The notes beneath the pieces are model-generated. The model worked only from the letters and a program-made list of their open reading frames with translations, was not told the origin of the DNA and did not search any database. From Bacillota bacterium (GTDB taxonomy: Bacteria > Bacillota > Clostridia > DSM-8532), in NCBI GenBank assembly GCA_023440865.1, contig JAEXRM010000092.1, positions 1 to 21,182 of the forward strand: a DNA stretch of 21,182 nucleotides. The letters are read 5' to 3'. The first letter of the stretch is position 1, and each line of letters opens with the position of its first letter. The translations under genes were made by a program, and so were the position numbers. Of the stretch, positions 7,187 to 15,181 are shown piece after piece.

Positions 7187-9618
7187 AGCACCGCCTCATA
7201 GACGGGAACCGCTTCCACCTCCGAGATCTCGCCGATCTCCGCGTCGAAGGCTTCCCTTCTGGCGGCCATGGGTGAGTCGCTGAGGATTCTGCCCCCCTGC
7301 CGGATCGGCAGGATCGACAGCACGAGCTCCGTCACCTCCGCGTCAAGGCTCCGCAGGCCGAAATCCCATGGCGCGCCGTTGAGGAAGCAGTCATGAACCA
7401 GTTTTCCTCCGGCCCACAGCCATCCGATGTCTCCCGCGGCTCTGATGCGCAGCAGCACGTCCGCACATCCGGCCATGCTGGCTCGGTCGAGACGAATGAT
7501 CGCCTTCGTGTCCTTGATCCGTTCCAGCGTGATGCCCGGGGCGACCTCGGGCACGGCGAGCCGATACCAGGCGAACGGACAGGTGCCGGCGCCCGGGGTG
7601 CTTGCCGCAACGGCCTGTGCCCCGCCCTTGCGCAACGCTTCTGACAGTGCCGCATCCCCGGACGGGAACACACCGAACCGGAATAATGCCGATGCCTCTT
7701 GTTCGAGCCGGATCCCCGCCTGATCGGGCAGGACGGCGGCGCCCGTCAACAGCAGGCGTTCCCGGCCCGCCCAGTTCACCTGCCACAGGTGGAGACTCTG
7801 GACATCGGCAAGGGTGACCAGATGCACGATCCGCCCGGCGGCATTGACAAACGATGCCTGCGCAACCGGTGCTTCCACCGCCTGTTCCGGCATGACGCCG
7901 CACTTGGGTCGAAAGATGAGGGGTTCATCGGTACCGATGCGCTTCCTCTCAACGGCATCCTCTGTCGACCCCACCGCGGTCGCACCTTCGAGCGCAAACA
8001 CCGGCTCCATCCCCGGGGGAGCGAACCAGAACCACCAGTCCTCCCCCTCCGCCTCGACCCGGGCGAGCGGTTGCGCGGTGGCGCTGACAACCCGGATGCC
8101 GCTCATGTCGAAGTTCACCGGCAGGATGCAGCTGACCCCCGTTTCCAGATCGAGGGTGCCTTGCGCGGGAACAGGGATGGCACGACCATGGCTTTCCAGT
8201 TCGAATCGCAGTCCCCGCTTCGGTGGCAGGTCGAAATGGTCCTGATAGTTGTTCAGAAAAAGAAACGCGCCCACCCCGTCATGCCCGATGTGACCGTCAG
8301 CCTCCTCATGGCGGTTGCAGACCCGCCCCCCGCCGGCCCGCACCGCATACCGCACGGTATCCGCGTCGGTGGGTTCCACCCGGTCCATCCCCCCGGGCAG
8401 CACCGTCCGCATGGGTGCCAGCCGCTCCCCGCATAATGCAAGAAACGCATGCAGCCGCTTCAGGCGCAGAAAGGACGAACGCACCTGGCCGAACTCCCCC
8501 AAGGGCGCCTGGTAGTCGTAGTTGCGCCTGGGCAGCGCATACTCGTTGAGAAATGCGCCATGCGCACCGACCGGATTGGTCCCGCCATGGAACATGTAGT
8601 AGCCGATGAAATTGCAGCCACCGGCGATCTTCACGACCGCCAGCGCCTCCACGCTCTCGGCGGGAACCGTGAACCGGTATGGGTAAAAGCAGGTCATGCC
8701 GCCACCCATCTCGCAACAGGCATACGGCCAGTCCTCACGGCTGCCCGGCGGGTCATATTCCGGATACACCGCCTGGTCGCTGTGGTAGTCGCGGAAGATA
8801 TACTCGTCGGTTGCCGGATGTTCCTTCACATCACCGTAGAAGATCCAAGGCCGGAAGGCATACCCGCCCCACAGCGCCAGCGCCTCGCCTTCCGGCACGG
8901 CGGCACCGCCCCAGCCGGTGCATGTGTACAGCGGCACATCCAGCCCGGTCTCCAGCGCGATCGCCTTGAGCCGCAGCATGTGCGCGACACCATCCCGACC
9001 CGCGGACACCCAGCCGCCGGCCGTACCGACAGTCAGCTCCAGCGGCGCGCCGGCATGCATGTACTCGTTTTCCAGCTGTATGCCGATGAGTGAACCGCCG
9101 TCGCGGAATCGCAAGCCGGCAATCTGTCTGCCGATCTCCCCATACAGGCGGTGAACGACAGCCAGGTACCCCTCGTCGTTGGAACGCACCTCGAAGGCCT
9201 GCCCGAACAGCCAGTCCGGCAGCCCGCCATTGCGCGCCTCGCCATGACAGAACGGGCCGACACGCAGCACGGCGTACATGCCATGCTGCCTGCACAGGGT
9301 CAGAAAGGCGCGCACATCGCGCCTGCCATCCCAGCGGAACACGCCCTGTTCCTCCTCGTGATGGTTCCAGAACAGGTAGGTCGACACGACATTGATGCCG
9401 CCGGCCTTCATCTTGAGGATTTCCGCCTCCCAACGCTCCCGCGCGAGCCGCGAGAAGTGGATCTCTCCCATGATGCCGAAGAAGGGACGGCCATCGCGTT
9501 CCAGGTAGTAGCTGTTCAACCCGATGCGTTCACCGGAAGGGCTGGTTCCGCCCATGCGGATGTGGTTGCGGCGGATCGCCTTCTCCGGGCCGTCGAGGAC
9601 CAGATGACGCTGTTGCAT
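7183..9618 (-). CDS. GH35 beta-galactosidase
   Basis: The 811-residue protein belongs to glycoside hydrolase family 35, retaining enzymes that remove terminal beta-galactosyl residues. The N-terminal TIM barrel shows the family pattern GEIHFSRLARERW (51-63), YLFWNHHE (81-88), RVGPFCHGEARNGGLPDWL (119-137), the acid/base E185 in QLENEY and the nucleophile E303 in CCEMGGG. Beta-rich domains follow the barrel. There is no signal peptide, so it should act inside the cell on imported galactosides. The start at 9618 (MQQRHLVLDG) has GGAGG 8 nt upstream; an extension to 9669 lacks support. It stands alone, with no transporter or sugar regulator beside it, and diverges from ddh. A weakly AT-rich stretch (about 9715-9765) may hold its promoter, but I found no convincing boxes. 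Confidence 0.94.
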   Translation of the reverse strand: MQQRHLVLDGPEKAIRRNHIRMGGTSPSGERIGLNSYYLERDGRPFFGIMGEIHFSRLARERWEAEILKMKAGGINVVSTYLFWNHHEEEQGVFRWDGRRDVRAFLTLCRQHGMYAVLRVGPFCHGEARNGGLPDWLFGQAFEVRSNDEGYLAVVHRLYGEIGRQIAGLRFRDGGSLIGIQLENEYMHAGAPLELTVGTAGGWVSAGRDGVAHMLRLKAIALETGLDVPLYTCTGWGGAAVPEGEALALWGGYAFRPWIFYGDVKEHPATDEYIFRDYHSDQAVYPEYDPPGSREDWPYACCEMGGGMTCFYPYRFTVPAESVEALAVVKIAGGCNFIGYYMFHGGTNPVGAHGAFLNEYALPRRNYDYQAPLGEFGQVRSSFLRLKRLHAFLALCGERLAPMRTVLPGGMDRVEPTDADTVRYAVRAGGGRVCNRHEEADGHIGHDGVGAFLFLNNYQDHFDLPPKRGLRFELESHGRAIPVPAQGTLDLETGVSCILPVNFDMSGIRVVSATAQPLARVEAEGEDWWFWFAPPGMEPVFALEGATAVGSTEDAVERKRIGTDEPLIFRPKCGVMPEQAVEAPVAQASFVNAAGRIVHLVTLADVQSLHLWQVNWAGRERLLLTGAAVLPDQAGIRLEQEASALFRFGVFPSGDAALSEALRKGGAQAVAASTPGAGTCPFAWYRLAVPEVAPGITLERIKDTKAIIRLDRASMAGCADVLLRIRAAGDIGWLWAGGKLVHDCFLNGAPWDFGLRSLDAEVTELVLSILPIRQGGRILSDSPMAARREAFDAEIGEISEVEAVPVYEAVL

Positions 9619-9774
9619 GTGTCTGCCTCCAGTTGGGAGCGGGCTCACCCGAGCAGCCGGGTTGCTCACGGAATGCCGGATTCATGTGATGCGTGCTGTG
9701 AACATCGTACAGGTGCCTCACACAAAAACATAGAGGAGATTTTTATCGGATCTTCGTTTTCTTTTTGCCCAGCA

Positions 9775-9792
9775 CCGCATGGCACCATGCGG
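9775..9792. promoter_or_regulatory. Perfect palindrome, possible operator
   Basis: CCGCATGG and CCATGCGG are separated by 2 bp. T-rich sequence lies on its left side only, so it reads as A-rich beyond the stem for leftward transcripts and is not an intrinsic terminator in either direction. Its position in a divergent region fits a repressor-binding site. Confidence 0.4.
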
Positions 9793-9907
9793 ACAGGCGG
9801 GGATTCGTTCGCGGGCAGAACGCTGCGGCGACCCCCTCCCCGCGGACATCGGGGCATGCACACCGATGAAGTAGTACCGCTTAGTACAACTTTTTCCGCA
9901 CGAGCGA

Positions 9908-9937
9908 TTGAATCCGCTGACCCATCTGTGATACATT
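9908..9937 (+). promoter_or_regulatory. Possible ddh promoter
   Basis: TTGAAT (9908-9913), an 18-bp spacer and TACATT (9932-9937) would start transcription near 9944, leaving a leader of about 115 nt. The boxes match consensus only partly, so this is a weak call. Confidence 0.35.
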
Positions 9938-10058
9938 CTTTCCGGGTCACGCGATGGGGCAGGACCGGAACGCGCAGGCGGAGGATTCCGACTGTGGCTC
10001 CGACGCATCCGCCACATGCGTCGCGCGGCCACACAAGGCGCACAGAAGGAGCACCATC

Positions 10059-11045
10059 ATGGCCATTCGGATCGGCATCGCCGGCTACGGCAATCTGGGG
10101 CGCGGCGTCGAAGCCGCCATCGCCCAAAACCCCGACATGCAGGCAGTCGCCATCTTCACCCGCCGCGACCCGCAGAGCCTCAAGCCCTCCACTCCCGGCC
10201 TGAAGGTCGTCCCGCTCTCCGAGGCGGCGTCCTGGAGGGATGCCGTCGACGTCATGATCCTCTGCGGCGGCAGCGCCACCGACCTGCCGACGCAGACACC
10301 CGAGCTGGCACAATGGTTCCATGTCGTTGACAGCTTTGATACGCACGCCCACATACCGAAACACTTCGACGCCGTCAATGCGGCCGCGGAAGCATCCGGC
10401 AAGATCGGCATCATCTCAGTGGGCTGGGATCCGGGCCTGTTCTCCCTCAACCGCCTGTACGCCCAGGCCATCCTGCCTCAGGGCCAGGACGAAACCTTCT
10501 GGGGCAAGGGCGTCAGCCAGGGACATTCGGACGCCATCCGCCGTGTGGCCGGCGTCAAGGACGCGCGCCAGTACACCATCCCGGTTGAATCCGCTCTCAA
10601 GGCGGTTCGTTCCGGCGAGCGTCCCGCGCTGACCACCCGCCAGAAGCACCTGCGTGAATGCTTCGTCGTGGCGGAGGATGGCGCCGACCTCGACCGCATC
10701 ACCCGCGAGATCCGCGAAATGCCGAACTACTTCGCCGACTATGACACCACTGTCCACTTCGTTTCCGCGGACACCCTCCAGCGGGAACATGCGGGCATCC
10801 CGCACGGCGGCTTCGTCATCCGCACAGGCCAGACCGGCTTCCAGGGCGAGAACACCCACGTCATCGAGTTCAGCCTCAAGCTCGACTCGAACCCGGAGTT
10901 CACCGCCAGCGCGCTGGTCGCTTACGCGCGTGCGGCCCACCGTCTCGGTCTGCAGAACCAGCGCGGTTGCCGCACGGTATTCGACATCGCCCCCGCCCTC
11001 TTGGACCTCCGCGACGGTGCCGCACTCATCAAGGCTTTGTTGTAG
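10059..11045 (+). CDS. ddh: meso-diaminopimelate dehydrogenase
   Basis: Ddh reductively aminates tetrahydrodipicolinate to meso-diaminopimelate with NADPH and ammonia, a one-step route to the peptidoglycan cross-link residue and to lysine. The 328-residue product matches the Corynebacterium-type enzyme along its length: the dinucleotide-binding GYGNLGRGVE (9-18), FTRRDP after the second strand, the CGGSATDLP segment, VDSFDTHAHIP, STGWDPG-like SVGWDPGLFS, the substrate-site GKGVSQGHSDA(I)RR, and the C-terminal NPEFTASALVAYARAAHR. The start at 10059 has AGGAG 8 nt upstream; the frame upstream to 9954 is not Ddh-like. It is monocistronic and divergent from GH35. No strong intrinsic terminator follows, only a 4-bp CCCG/CGGG stem near 11059-11073. 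Confidence 0.97.
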   Translation: MAIRIGIAGYGNLGRGVEAAIAQNPDMQAVAIFTRRDPQSLKPSTPGLKVVPLSEAASWRDAVDVMILCGGSATDLPTQTPELAQWFHVVDSFDTHAHIPKHFDAVNAAAEASGKIGIISVGWDPGLFSLNRLYAQAILPQGQDETFWGKGVSQGHSDAIRRVAGVKDARQYTIPVESALKAVRSGERPALTTRQKHLRECFVVAEDGADLDRITREIREMPNYFADYDTTVHFVSADTLQREHAGIPHGGFVIRTGQTGFQGENTHVIEFSLKLDSNPEFTASALVAYARAAHRLGLQNQRGCRTVFDIAPALLDLRDGAALIKALL

Positions 11046-11082
11046 TCCATGCCGCCCTCCCGGACGTGCGGGTTCCCACCCC

Positions 11083-11110
11083 TTGCTTTTCACGGATGGC
11101 GTGCCATACT
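11083..11110 (+). promoter_or_regulatory. Possible promoter of the 58-codon small gene
   Basis: TTGCTT (11083-11088), a 16-bp spacer and CATACT (11105-11110) point rightward. The predicted start near 11117 leaves a leader of about 36 nt before ATG 11153. The -35 match is modest. Confidence 0.4.
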
Positions 11111-11152
11111 GGAAGTTGAGGGGGCTCCCGTGCGAAAAGGAAGGTGATGTTC

Positions 11153-11329
11153 ATGCCCAAGTCCGGATACGAACGCCCAAGCCCAATCCACAAAATGGGG
11201 GATTTGCCGCCGAACCGCGTGCTGAAGACCGACAAGCACACGCACAACCTGCATGCGCAGGAGACGAATGAGCCAGGTCACTACCGCGCCAACTCCGGCA
11301 TGCCGGTCCGTCGGCCGAAGCTCTCGTAA
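11153..11329 (+). CDS. Small basic hypothetical protein (58 aa)
   Basis: The frame begins MPKSGYERPSPIHKMG and ends MPVRRPKLS before TAA. It is hydrophilic, rich in Lys, Arg, His and Pro, with no cysteine, membrane segment or signal peptide. AAGGAAGG (11137-11144) lies 8 nt before ATG 11153; in-frame GTG 11144 and ATG 11147 are too close to that site. A possible promoter lies upstream and a hairpin terminator at 11363-11404 downstream, so it has the parts of an independent gene between ddh and the DEAD-box gene. I recognise no family. Nothing is annotated on the opposite strand here, so it is not a shadow of a known gene; chance openness over 58 codons is still possible. Confidence 0.5.
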   Translation: MPKSGYERPSPIHKMGDLPPNRVLKTDKHTHNLHAQETNEPGHYRANSGMPVRRPKLS

Positions 11330-11362
11330 ACGATATCAGGACTGTGATGCAACGGTCATGTC

Positions 11363-11404
11363 AAAAAAGGACGATGCTTCCACCATGGGAAACATCGTCC
11401 TTTT
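11363..11404 (-). terminator. Bidirectional intrinsic terminator
   Basis: AAAAGGACGATG (11365-11376) pairs perfectly with CATCGTCCTTTT (11393-11404), and an inner TTCC/GGAA can extend the stem. Leftward, the stem is followed by six T residues, so it ends the DEAD-box transcript about 25 bp after its stop codon. Rightward, TTTTCATT gives a weaker terminator for the small gene. Confidence 0.88.
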
Positions 11405-11427
11405 CATTGCTTCTTGCAACCCAGGCA

Positions 11428-13194
11428 TCAGGAACGCGGATTGCGTCCGCGGTAACCCCCCCGGCTTCCGCCGCGGTCTCCCCTGTCGCCACCCCGGTGG
11501 CCGTCGCTGCGATATCCGTCGCCGTAGCTTCGGCCACCGCGGTCATACCGATCCGATGTCCGCTCTCCGTCACCGGCCCCGCGACCGCCGACACGACCGG
11601 GTTCCCGTTCGCGGCTGCGGGTGGGCTCGACTGTCACATTCTGTCCGCGAATGGCGGCCGTCCGCATGATCGAGATGATCTCGCGTGCCTTCTCCGCCGG
11701 TACTTCCACGCAGGAATTGGTACCGAAGATGTCAATCGCACCGATGGCGCGTCCGGAGATGCCGCTTTCCCCCGCAATGGCGCCAACCAGGTCGCGCGGC
11801 GTCACACCGTGCTCTCGGCCAATGGAGAACGACAGGCGGATCATGCCGTTGGCATCGGGCTCCGGCAGCTCGATGGCCGCCTCCTTCGCCGCTTCGGCGA
11901 GGTTCGTTCCCGTTTGCATCGACAGCAGCACCGCGGCGACATCGAGGGCGGTGTACTCCTCGCCCATGATCTTCTCGACAGAGCGCGAGTACCGCTCAAA
12001 TCCGCCCGCGGCAAGCATGTCCCGGATCTGGTCGGTCAGCTTGACAAGCTTCGACTCATCGACATCGTCCTGCGTGGGCATGCGCTCGAGCGCAATCTTC
12101 ACGTTTGCGTAGCGCATGATGTCGCGCAGCTCGTAATAATCGTTGCGGCCCGACACGAACGAGAAGGCGCGACCCGAGCGGCCTGCGCGGCCCGTCCGGC
12201 CGATGCGGTGCACATAGTATTCCTCATCCTGGGGAATGTCGTAGTTGAAGACGATCTCCACGTCGTCAACATCGATGCCGCGGGCGGCGACGTCGGTCGC
12301 CACCAGCAGCTGGATGCGGCCGGCGCGGAACTTGTCCATGACGCGGTCGCGGGCTGACTGTTTCAGATCGCCGTGCAGGCCGTCGGCCTGGTAGCCACGC
12401 AGCTGCAGGGTGGAAACCAGGTCGTCCACGCGCTTCTTGGTGTTGCAGAAAATCAACGCAAGCTTGGGATCATACAGGTCCACAAGCCGGCACAATGCCT
12501 CCGCCTTGCGGGCACCGGGCACCTCGAAGTAGACCTGTTCGATGCTCGGCACGGTCAGCTGTTGGTGCGAGGCCTTCACATGCTCGGGTTCGCGCTGGAA
12601 CCGCTTGGTGATCTCCATGATCTCTGCCGACATGGTGGCGGAGAAAAGAACCGTCTGCCGGTCGGCGGGTGTATCCTGCAGGATGGTCTCGATGTCCTCG
12701 CGAAAACCCATGTTCAGCATCTCGTCCGCCTCGTCGAGGATGACGGTCTGCACGCTGCCGATCTGCATCGTGCCGCGGCGCATGTGGTCCATGACGCGTC
12801 CCGGCGTGCCGATCACGATGTGCACACCCTGGCGCAGCGCCAGGATCTGCCGGTCGATGGACTGCCCGCCATAGATGGGCAGAATGCGGATGCCGCGCTT
12901 GTGCTTGCCGAACTTCTTCATCTCCTCCGCCGCCTGCACCGCCAATTCGCGGGTGGGGCACAGGATCAGGACCTGCAGCACCTTCTGGTGCGGATCCACG
13001 CGTTCGATCGCGGGTATGCCGAAGGCGGCGGTCTTGCCGGTACCGGTCTGGGATTGGCCCAGCACGTCGCGGCCGGTCAGCAGCAGCGGGATGGTGGTTG
13101 TCTGGATGGTGGTGGCTTCCTCGAAGCCGAGTTCCTCGACGGCTTTGAGCACGTCGACAGAAAGGCCGAGTTCCGAAAATGGCAATCGGTTCAT
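11428..13194 (-). CDS. DEAD-box RNA helicase with DbpA-type RNA-binding domain and RGG tail
   Basis: The 588-residue protein is an ATP-dependent RNA helicase of the DeaD/CsdA/CshA group, acting in ribosome assembly, mRNA decay and cold adaptation. Visible parts: Q motif with F6 and GFEEATTIQ (23-31), motif I SQTGTGKT (48-55), PTREL (80-84), DEAD (154-157), SAT (185-187), then the second RecA domain with TDVAARGID and HRIGRTGRAGR. A DbpA-like RNA-binding domain lies at roughly 475-545, and the last 40 or so residues are a low-complexity Arg/Gly/Asp/Ser/Tyr tail. The start at 13194 (MNRLPFSELG) follows an AAGGAAAG site; the 59-residue upstream extension is the leader RNA read through. It has its own promoter and terminator, so is monocistronic. 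Which paralogue name fits is undecided. Confidence 0.95.
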   Translation of the reverse strand: MNRLPFSELGLSVDVLKAVEELGFEEATTIQTTTIPLLLTGRDVLGQSQTGTGKTAAFGIPAIERVDPHQKVLQVLILCPTRELAVQAAEEMKKFGKHKRGIRILPIYGGQSIDRQILALRQGVHIVIGTPGRVMDHMRRGTMQIGSVQTVILDEADEMLNMGFREDIETILQDTPADRQTVLFSATMSAEIMEITKRFQREPEHVKASHQQLTVPSIEQVYFEVPGARKAEALCRLVDLYDPKLALIFCNTKKRVDDLVSTLQLRGYQADGLHGDLKQSARDRVMDKFRAGRIQLLVATDVAARGIDVDDVEIVFNYDIPQDEEYYVHRIGRTGRAGRSGRAFSFVSGRNDYYELRDIMRYANVKIALERMPTQDDVDESKLVKLTDQIRDMLAAGGFERYSRSVEKIMGEEYTALDVAAVLLSMQTGTNLAEAAKEAAIELPEPDANGMIRLSFSIGREHGVTPRDLVGAIAGESGISGRAIGAIDIFGTNSCVEVPAEKAREIISIMRTAAIRGQNVTVEPTRSREREPGRVGGRGAGDGERTSDRYDRGGRSYGDGYRSDGHRGGDRGDRGGSRGGYRGRNPRS

Positions 13195-13409
13195 CAGGTC
13201 ACACTCTTTCCTTTTTTGATTTGCAGAACGGTTTTTGCCTAACCCAACCGTCTGAATCATCCAAAGGAAATGCGCATGCCCGGTGTACGTTTCGTGGAAT
13301 CCGCTCCCAAGGGGATCGGACACGGAAATGCGGATGCGTCGCTGTGGATCAGAACCATGGATTTGGTGCAAAATGGCCGGACACGCCGGCTCTCCAGTCG
13401 CAGGACAAT

Positions 13410-13438
13410 ATGATACAGGCCTTTGGCAAATCTGTCAA
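13410..13438 (-). promoter_or_regulatory. DEAD-box helicase promoter
   Basis: On the minus strand a perfect TTGACA (13433-13438), a 17-bp spacer and TATCAT (13410-13415) form a strong promoter. The predicted start near 13403 leaves an untranslated leader of about 209 nt before ATG 13194. Confidence 0.8.
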
Positions 13439-13464
13439 ACAAAATTTCCCTGCATGCCGCAAGC

Positions 13465-13504
13465 GGGCGACCGCAGGCTGGTGTCGACACGCCTGCGATC
13501 GCCC
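13465..13504. terminator. Large hairpin after the ABC permease gene
   Basis: GGGCGACCGCAGGC (13465-13478) pairs with GCCTGCGATCGCCC (13491-13504) over 14 positions; the single non-Watson-Crick position is a G-U wobble in the leftward transcript. The loop contains a GTGTCGACAC palindrome. No T-tract follows in either direction, so it may end or protect the ABC-operon mRNA without being a classic intrinsic terminator. It ends about 27 bp upstream of the DEAD-box -35 box. Confidence 0.5.
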
Positions 13505-13606
13505 GGAAAAGTCAGGATAGGATCGTTGATTCCTTTGATGATCCTGTGCCCGCTCATGTATGACAAGCCCTGCCGCCTTCGCGATTGGACAGCCGGCAGA
13601 ACCAGA

Positions 13607-15181
13607 TCAGCCGGCGGCCTCGAGGTTGTCCAGCACGCCCTGGGACAGTGCGAACAGCACGCCTGCCGCAACAAGCCCCCAGCCCCCGAACGCGGCGACC
13701 ATCCACAGTGTGTTCGAGGTCAGAATGCTCGCGATCACGACGAACACGATGCCGGGAACCAGGATCAATACGGTGAGGAACAGTTTCAGGAACATCATCA
13801 GGCCCTTGGCATGCACCCCGCCGAAGATGCGGCGCGCCAGCACGTCGCCATAGAGGAACACGGCCCCGAACATCACGTAGCTGATGATGCAGGCAACGAT
13901 CAGTATCGGACCTGCCTTGAACAGGATGCCGGCGATGATGAACATGAGCGTGCCGTCGAGCAGGTTCTTGACATGCTCGGCGAGTGTGGCAAAGAACAGC
14001 TTCTCCCAAGAGGCGGAAGGAATCAGGAAGATGTACGGTTTTGTCAACTCGAGCGCCCATCGACCCTGCACGGTGAACAGGAACAGCATGTACACCGAGA
14101 AGGCGAGGATGCTGAACAGGGCGACATCAGCCCGACCATCCTCCCGACCCATGAACATCGAGAAGGCGATGCTGGCGATGGCCACCGCCAGCGTCCCCCG
14201 GTCGATGAACAGGAACAACGATGTCTTGCGCATTTCGAGCAGGTTTTTGGAGAAGATGGCGCGTCCGCCACCGCCCGACAGTTGCTGCCTGACGCCCGCC
14301 TTCACCTTGAGGTTGAACTGCATGTTCCGCCCCTCACGTTTGGCGGCATGAGCCGCTTCCGTGAACTCGGTCGCCTCGAGCACATCCTCGTAATAATCGA
14401 GGTTCATGCGGTAGATCCACAGCGTGAAGCCTGCGACGACGGCGACCGTGATACCCAGCCCCAGCCAGAACGAGGGCGTGATGCCATCCACGGCTGCGGA
14501 AACCACCATCTTGATCCAGCCGATGAAGGGCGCCCAGTTCACCCCATTGTTGTCGAGCAGACTGATCAGGGCGGTGTCAAGCTTGCGTGTCCGTGACAGC
14601 TGCCACAGAAAGCCCAGCACGACCAGCAACGCCGCACCGTCAATGAGCGCCTTGCCAAGCTTGCGGCGACGGGTCGATTTGGAGGACCAGGAATACATCA
14701 GCATGGCGAAGACCGGATACGCGAACATGTACATCACGGTCGAGAGCATGATGATGGCCGGTCCGTAGGACTGCATGTCGAACTGGTTCTTGATGTTGGG
14801 GATTTGGCACAGCGCGATGAACATCAGCAGCATCGTGCCGCCGATCTGCTTGACGAACCCGTAGACAAGCACCTGATTGGGGCGGAACGGTGCCGTGAAG
14901 AGCATGTTGACATCCGCCATGCGGAAATAGGTGCTGCCCTTGTCGATGCCAAGACGCAGCGAGAAGTAGATGATCACGGCGAACACGCCTGTCATCGTCG
15001 CGCGGAACATGGCGGCGGAGCCATGGTTCATGCTGCCGTTGGGCATCGTGAACGAGACCACGATCATCAGCACCACAAATGCCGCCGCGAACAGATAGCC
15101 CACCAGTGCGAGCGGTTTTTTGAACACGCCCTTCACCGTATTGATGAGGGTGCGGCGAAGCAGATATTGCAACGGACTCAT
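13607..15181 (-). CDS. ABC exporter permease subunit (multi-spanning)
   Basis: This 524-residue integral membrane protein has about 11-12 hydrophobic segments, the first at about 23-45 (LALVGYLFAAAFVVLMIVV), with a cytoplasmic-looking Lys/Arg-rich middle section (KAGVRQQLSGGGGRAIFSKNL) before the second half. The layout fits the large putative ABC-exporter permeases of Bacillota. The start at 15181 overlaps the stop of the ATPase gene by 4 bp (ATGA), so the two are translationally coupled and form one transporter. The exported substrate cannot be read from sequence. In-frame sequence upstream to 15445 is the ATPase gene in another frame and is excluded. Confidence 0.9.
   Translation of the reverse strand: MSPLQYLLRRTLINTVKGVFKKPLALVGYLFAAAFVVLMIVVSFTMPNGSMNHGSAAMFRATMTGVFAVIIYFSLRLGIDKGSTYFRMADVNMLFTAPFRPNQVLVYGFVKQIGGTMLLMFIALCQIPNIKNQFDMQSYGPAIIMLSTVMYMFAYPVFAMLMYSWSSKSTRRRKLGKALIDGAALLVVLGFLWQLSRTRKLDTALISLLDNNGVNWAPFIGWIKMVVSAAVDGITPSFWLGLGITVAVVAGFTLWIYRMNLDYYEDVLEATEFTEAAHAAKREGRNMQFNLKVKAGVRQQLSGGGGRAIFSKNLLEMRKTSLFLFIDRGTLAVAIASIAFSMFMGREDGRADVALFSILAFSVYMLFLFTVQGRWALELTKPYIFLIPSASWEKLFFATLAEHVKNLLDGTLMFIIAGILFKAGPILIVACIISYVMFGAVFLYGDVLARRIFGGVHAKGLMMFLKLFLTVLILVPGIVFVVIASILTSNTLWMVAAFGGWGLVAAGVLFALSQGVLDNLEAAG

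Larger units (their letters stand above)
9619..10058. other. Divergent intergenic region between GH35 and ddh (440 bp)
   Basis: No gene is supported here. It holds a perfect palindrome (9775-9792), an imperfect inverted repeat AGTAGTAC-N6-GTACAACT (9870-9891), a small CATCGG/CCGATG inverted repeat (9847-9868), and a weak rightward promoter for ddh. The remaining roughly 120 bp before ddh show nothing recognisable except its AGGAG site. Confidence 0.6.
13195..13606. other. Intergenic region with long DEAD-box leader (412 bp)
   Basis: No protein gene is supported. From left to right it holds the leader of the DEAD-box mRNA (13195 to about 13403) with small inverted repeats such as ACGGTT/AACCGT (13228-13251), its promoter (13410-13438), a large hairpin (13465-13504), and about 100 bp after the ABC permease stop with nothing recognisable. 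Confidence 0.6.

Noticed and set aside
11344..13242. Long rightward frames opposite the DEAD-box gene
   Set aside because: Shadows of the helicase; one begins inside the terminator hairpin.
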